From: Chitinophaga filiformis
GTDB lineage: Bacteria; Bacteroidota; Bacteroidia; Chitinophagales; Chitinophagaceae
NCBI RefSeq assembly: GCF_021646545.1
Contig: NZ_JAKIRP010000001.1
Coordinates: 124,001-188,000, forward strand
DNA: 64,000 nucleotides
Direction of reading: 5' to 3'
A program made the translations under genes and the position numbers. The first letter of the stretch is position 1, and every line of letters starts with the position of its first letter. This document shows, one piece after another, positions 61,559 through 64,000 of the stretch. The notes under the pieces were generated by a model. It made no database searches. It was not told where the DNA came from and saw nothing but the letters and a program-made list of their open reading frames with translations.

Positions 61559-61603
61559 AAAAGTAAAAAGGAGCACGGTGACCGTGCTCCTTTTTACTTT
61601 TAT
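61559..61603 (+). terminator. Rho-independent terminator of the sigma operon
   Basis: AAAAGTAAAAAGGAGCACGG and CCGTGCTCCTTTTTACTTTT (61582-61601) are a perfect 20-bp stem with a TGA-type loop. The T-run inside the second arm makes it effective on the plus strand; the A-run makes it usable on the other too. Confidence 0.92.
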
Positions 61604-61654
61604 GTATAATGCGCTCCTGCTTTGCGCACTTTCCCTTCACTATTCAACACCGTC

Positions 61655-62401
61655 TCAGAGTTTTCCAAAGGGTAGTTTCGTGTCATGATAAAACAGGAAA
61701 GTCCATCCATCACGGGCGCTACGCAACTTAAACTGCTCGCGTAGTTCCATACCCCGCTTTCCGTCGTAATCATACTTTGCCGCAAAACGGCGCTTCATAA
61801 ATGAAACCTGGGGTGCTTCGTCCCCGCCGAAAAATATTTTATCGTCGCCGGTATCTATAAGAAAGACCTGATGATAAGGACAATGTCCCCCGGTCACTTC
61901 ATAAGTAATGTAGTCGTCAATTGTGCCATTTCCCTCTGTGAAAATGACATTGTCTCTTTCCTTCAGGATGCGGACATCTTCTGCATGATAGGATTTCCCG
62001 TCATTAGCTAAGGCGTAGTCCATCTCATGCCTGTTCACATAATAGGTGGCCTGTGGAAAACTCAGACTACGCTCACCCGTCACAGGGTCTACAATGGAGA
62101 TCCCGCCTGAATGATCCTTATGCAAATGGCTCATCAGCACTTTGGTGATCTCCATCGGATTAACACCGTTGTCGATCAGGTGCTGGTGTATCTGCAAAAT
62201 GCCATCAGCATTACGATAGCCCAGACCAGCATCCAGCAGGATATAATCCTGATCTGTAATCACTAAAAATGGTTGAATCTCTACCAGCAGCGAGCCGCCG
62301 GAGCGCTGCTGCATCGAATCTGTCTCAGGATTATAAGGAATAAACTTCTTCGTTGCGTCTACTGTAAAAGCCCCTTCTGATAATGGTATAATACGTGCCA
62401 T
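61655..62401 (-). CDS. MBL-fold metallo-hydrolase, cytoplasmic
   Basis: This protein of 248 residues has the metal site MSHLHKDHSGG (HxHxDH) and later VTGGHCPYHQVFLIDTGDDKIFFGGDEAPQ with the remaining ligands. There is no signal peptide, unlike the other MBL protein in the window. It is similar in outline to lactonase or glyoxalase-like MBL proteins; the substrate is unknown. It lies 17 bp downstream of rodA on the same strand, so it may be in that operon, although the function is not obviously linked to cell shape. Confidence 0.86.
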   Translation of the reverse strand: MARIIPLSEGAFTVDATKKFIPYNPETDSMQQRSGGSLLVEIQPFLVITDQDYILLDAGLGYRNADGILQIHQHLIDNGVNPMEITKVLMSHLHKDHSGGISIVDPVTGERSLSFPQATYYVNRHEMDYALANDGKSYHAEDVRILKERDNVIFTEGNGTIDDYITYEVTGGHCPYHQVFLIDTGDDKIFFGGDEAPQVSFMKRRFAAKYDYDGKRGMELREQFKLRSARDGWTFLFYHDTKLPFGKL

Positions 62402-62418
62402 TCCCCAAAGATATGCAA

Positions 62419-63708
62419 CTATCGTAATACCATCTGCCTGTCGGCATCCAATCGCAGCATGATAAAAATTAACATGGTGAATGTCATCAGGGACGAACCA
62501 CCATAACTAACCAATGGCAGCGGGATCCCGATCACCGGCGCCAGACCGATGGTCATGGAAATATTGATGGCCATGTGGAAAAAGATGATACTGGCCACCC
62601 CGTAGGCATACACCCGGCTGAATGTCGATCGCTGTCGCTCGGCTACGAAAATGATCCGTAAGAGCAGGGCTACATAAAGACCTATAAACAGTACAGACCC
62701 GAGGAAACCAAAGTCCTCACCTATCGTACAGAAGATAAAATCAGTACTCTGTTCAGGTACGAAATCGTAACGCGTCTGGGTTCCTTTCAGGTATCCTTTT
62801 CCGATAAAACCACCTGAACCGATGGCAATCATACTCTGACGGGTGTTGTAAGTCGCTTTCGGATCATTCTCCTTACCCAGCATTACCTCGATACGGCGTA
62901 CCTGGTAGTCTTTCAGCACTTTTGTGAAAGCAAAAGGCACCACGAACATCACAAACACGGAACAGAATGCCCAGATACCCAATATCAGGGCCAGTCTGGA
63001 ACGGTTACGCTTTATTTCCCGGCGACTGAAATAGATCACCAGTACCGTAATGACCGAGAATATGATGAAGAGGATATTTTTATCTACAAGCAAAGCTGAC
63101 AATACCAGCACAATACCCGAGAAGGCGATCACCAGCAATACACCTGGCAAACCTTCCCTGTACATTACCAGGAAGAAAGAGAAATATACCAGCGCCAGCC
63201 CCGTCTCTGACTGCAGGATGATGATAACGCAAGGTATGAGTGCCAGAGAAATAGCTATCAGCCTGGAACGCAGTTTGGTAAAATCGGTTTCGATAGAGGA
63301 AAGATACTTTGCCAGGGCCAGATTGGTACAAAGCTTCGTCAGCTCTGCCGGCTGGAACTGAAATCCGCCAATGACCAGCCAGGAATGCGAACCCTTCACA
63401 TCCCTACCGATGCCCAGTACCAGCAACAGCAACAGCAACCCACCGGCATACAGCAAGTTGGCGGTAGCAGTAAAGAACTTACTGTCCGTGAGCCAGATGA
63501 TGGTAGCCAGTACAGCCGATACGCCCAGCCACATCAGCTGGCGGGAATAGTTCTTACTCAGGTGGAGGATATCATTCCAGATGTTATCTCCTTCCCTGTA
63601 CTCAGCTGCGAAGATAGATAACAACCCCACAAACACGATCCCGAGGTAGAGGCCCATGATAGGCCAGTCAATACCTTCTGTCAATTTTATTTGCTGCCGA
63701 CGGTTCAT
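62419..63708 (-). CDS. rodA: Rod shape-determining protein RodA (SEDS glycosyltransferase)
   Basis: It polymerises lipid II into glycan strands for side-wall growth with the transpeptidase PBP2. The 429 residues have about ten membrane helices. SEDS marks are present: VIGGFQFQPAELTKL near residue 115, AIGSGGFIGKGYLKGTQT, FVPEQSTDFIFCTIGEDFGFLGS and GIPLPLVSYGGSSLM at the end. The PBP2 gene follows 6 bp upstream on the same strand, so the two are co-transcribed. The usual mreBCD genes would lie beyond the window. Confidence 0.96.
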   Translation of the reverse strand: MNRRQQIKLTEGIDWPIMGLYLGIVFVGLLSIFAAEYREGDNIWNDILHLSKNYSRQLMWLGVSAVLATIIWLTDSKFFTATANLLYAGGLLLLLLVLGIGRDVKGSHSWLVIGGFQFQPAELTKLCTNLALAKYLSSIETDFTKLRSRLIAISLALIPCVIIILQSETGLALVYFSFFLVMYREGLPGVLLVIAFSGIVLVLSALLVDKNILFIIFSVITVLVIYFSRREIKRNRSRLALILGIWAFCSVFVMFVVPFAFTKVLKDYQVRRIEVMLGKENDPKATYNTRQSMIAIGSGGFIGKGYLKGTQTRYDFVPEQSTDFIFCTIGEDFGFLGSVLFIGLYVALLLRIIFVAERQRSTFSRVYAYGVASIIFFHMAINISMTIGLAPVIGIPLPLVSYGGSSLMTFTMLIFIMLRLDADRQMVLR

Positions 63709-63714
63709 AACTGA

Positions 63715-64000
63715 TTAATCCCGGAAATAAAGTTTAAGTATCTCATCTGATGTCATTTTTGCGCTGGCTCCATTCAATGAGTCAAGCTTGGATTTCTCCC
63801 TTACCACAGGGTCCAGCGTATTGTATTCCAGCAATGTTTTCATCTGTGGCTTACGCTTCACAGAGATGGTATCATGCAGGTATTTCTCCATGATCAGGCT
63901 GGCAATAGGCGCCGCGTAAGTACTACCGAAACCGGCGTTCTCCACGATCACCGCGATCGCGATCTTCGGATTATCCCTCGGGGCGAAAGCCACAAACACA
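63715..64000 (-). CDS. mrdA: Penicillin-binding protein 2, C-terminal end (5' partial)
   Basis: The last 95 residues of PBP2 are in the window. FVAFAPRDNPKIAIAVIVENAGFGSTYAAPIASLIMEKYL is the typical end of the transpeptidase domain, followed by a Bacteroidota-specific tail. The frame is open to the window edge, where the GTG codon reads Val, so the gene starts outside. It lies 6 bp before rodA and works with it in elongation-phase peptidoglycan synthesis. The active-site motifs (SxxK, SxN, KTG) are outside the window. Confidence 0.9.
   Translation of the reverse strand, partial: VFVAFAPRDNPKIAIAVIVENAGFGSTYAAPIASLIMEKYLHDTISVKRKPQMKTLLEYNTLDPVVREKSKLDSLNGASAKMTSDEILKLYFRD

Noticed and set aside
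1..64000. CRISPR arrays, prophage, IS elements, rRNA
   Set aside because: No regular 25-40 bp repeat-spacer pattern, transposase, integrase or rRNA sequence is visible in the window.

Overview
The window looks like chromosome from a Bacteroidota member of the Chitinophaga type. The evidence is the FecI/FecR pair, TonB-dependent receptors with an N-terminal carboxypeptidase-like domain, many lipoproteins with SPII signals, DUF6340/DUF6452/DUF6048 proteins, promoters of the TAnnTTTG type and almost no Shine-Dalgarno sequences. Nearly all of it is coding; I see no phage, IS element, rRNA or CRISPR. One tRNA (Ser-GCT) is present. The first gene (ECF sigma factor) and the last gene (PBP2) run off the ends.

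Layout. 0-6.4 kb: FecI/FecR pair without a receptor, DUF6340 lipoprotein, DUF2461 protein, membrane protein, papain-like protease with VCBS repeats. 6.5-15.5 kb: accessory-looking block with an ECF42-type sigma factor and two YCII/DGPF proteins, a Crp-type regulator with a metallo-beta-lactamase-fold protein, two AraC regulators with two short-chain dehydrogenases, and an SGNH hydrolase. 16-26 kb: tRNA-Ser, fatty acid desaturase, fabF, uvrA, DUF6452-DUF6048, GNAT, a double ABC ATPase. 26-39.6 kb: alpha-2-macroglobulin with penicillin-binding protein 1C, rarA, an M13 peptidase and small lipoproteins. 39.6-56.2 kb: the regulon described below, interrupted by an Lrp regulator, ppsA and a metzincin protease. 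56.3-64 kb: rmlA, galE, a transketolase C-terminal half, an ECF sigma/anti-sigma/Spy-like trio, a second MBL protein, rodA and PBP2.

Most interesting system. Between 39.6 and 54.4 kb I find seven arrays of three or four 5-mers of the form DTAAY (D = A, G or T), spaced exactly 11 bp apart. Each is followed, after exactly 10 bp, by a Bacteroidota -7 box (TAnnTTTG; five perfect, two with one mismatch), all on the minus strand. This is the geometry of PhoB/PhoP-type Pho boxes. The arrays stand in front of two TonB-dependent receptors, a beta-helix lipoprotein probably on the cell surface, an unrecognised small protein and a PlcP-like metallophosphoesterase that is divergent from a DUF47-PiT phosphate transport pair. 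Two more arrays stand before no annotated gene. One of them is followed by about 74 nt and a strong terminator, which predicts a small RNA. I infer a phosphate-starvation regulon combining uptake, membrane-lipid salvage and a regulatory RNA. The regulator itself is not in the window.

Limits: all calls are from reading the sequence; domain names come from motif recognition, not searches.
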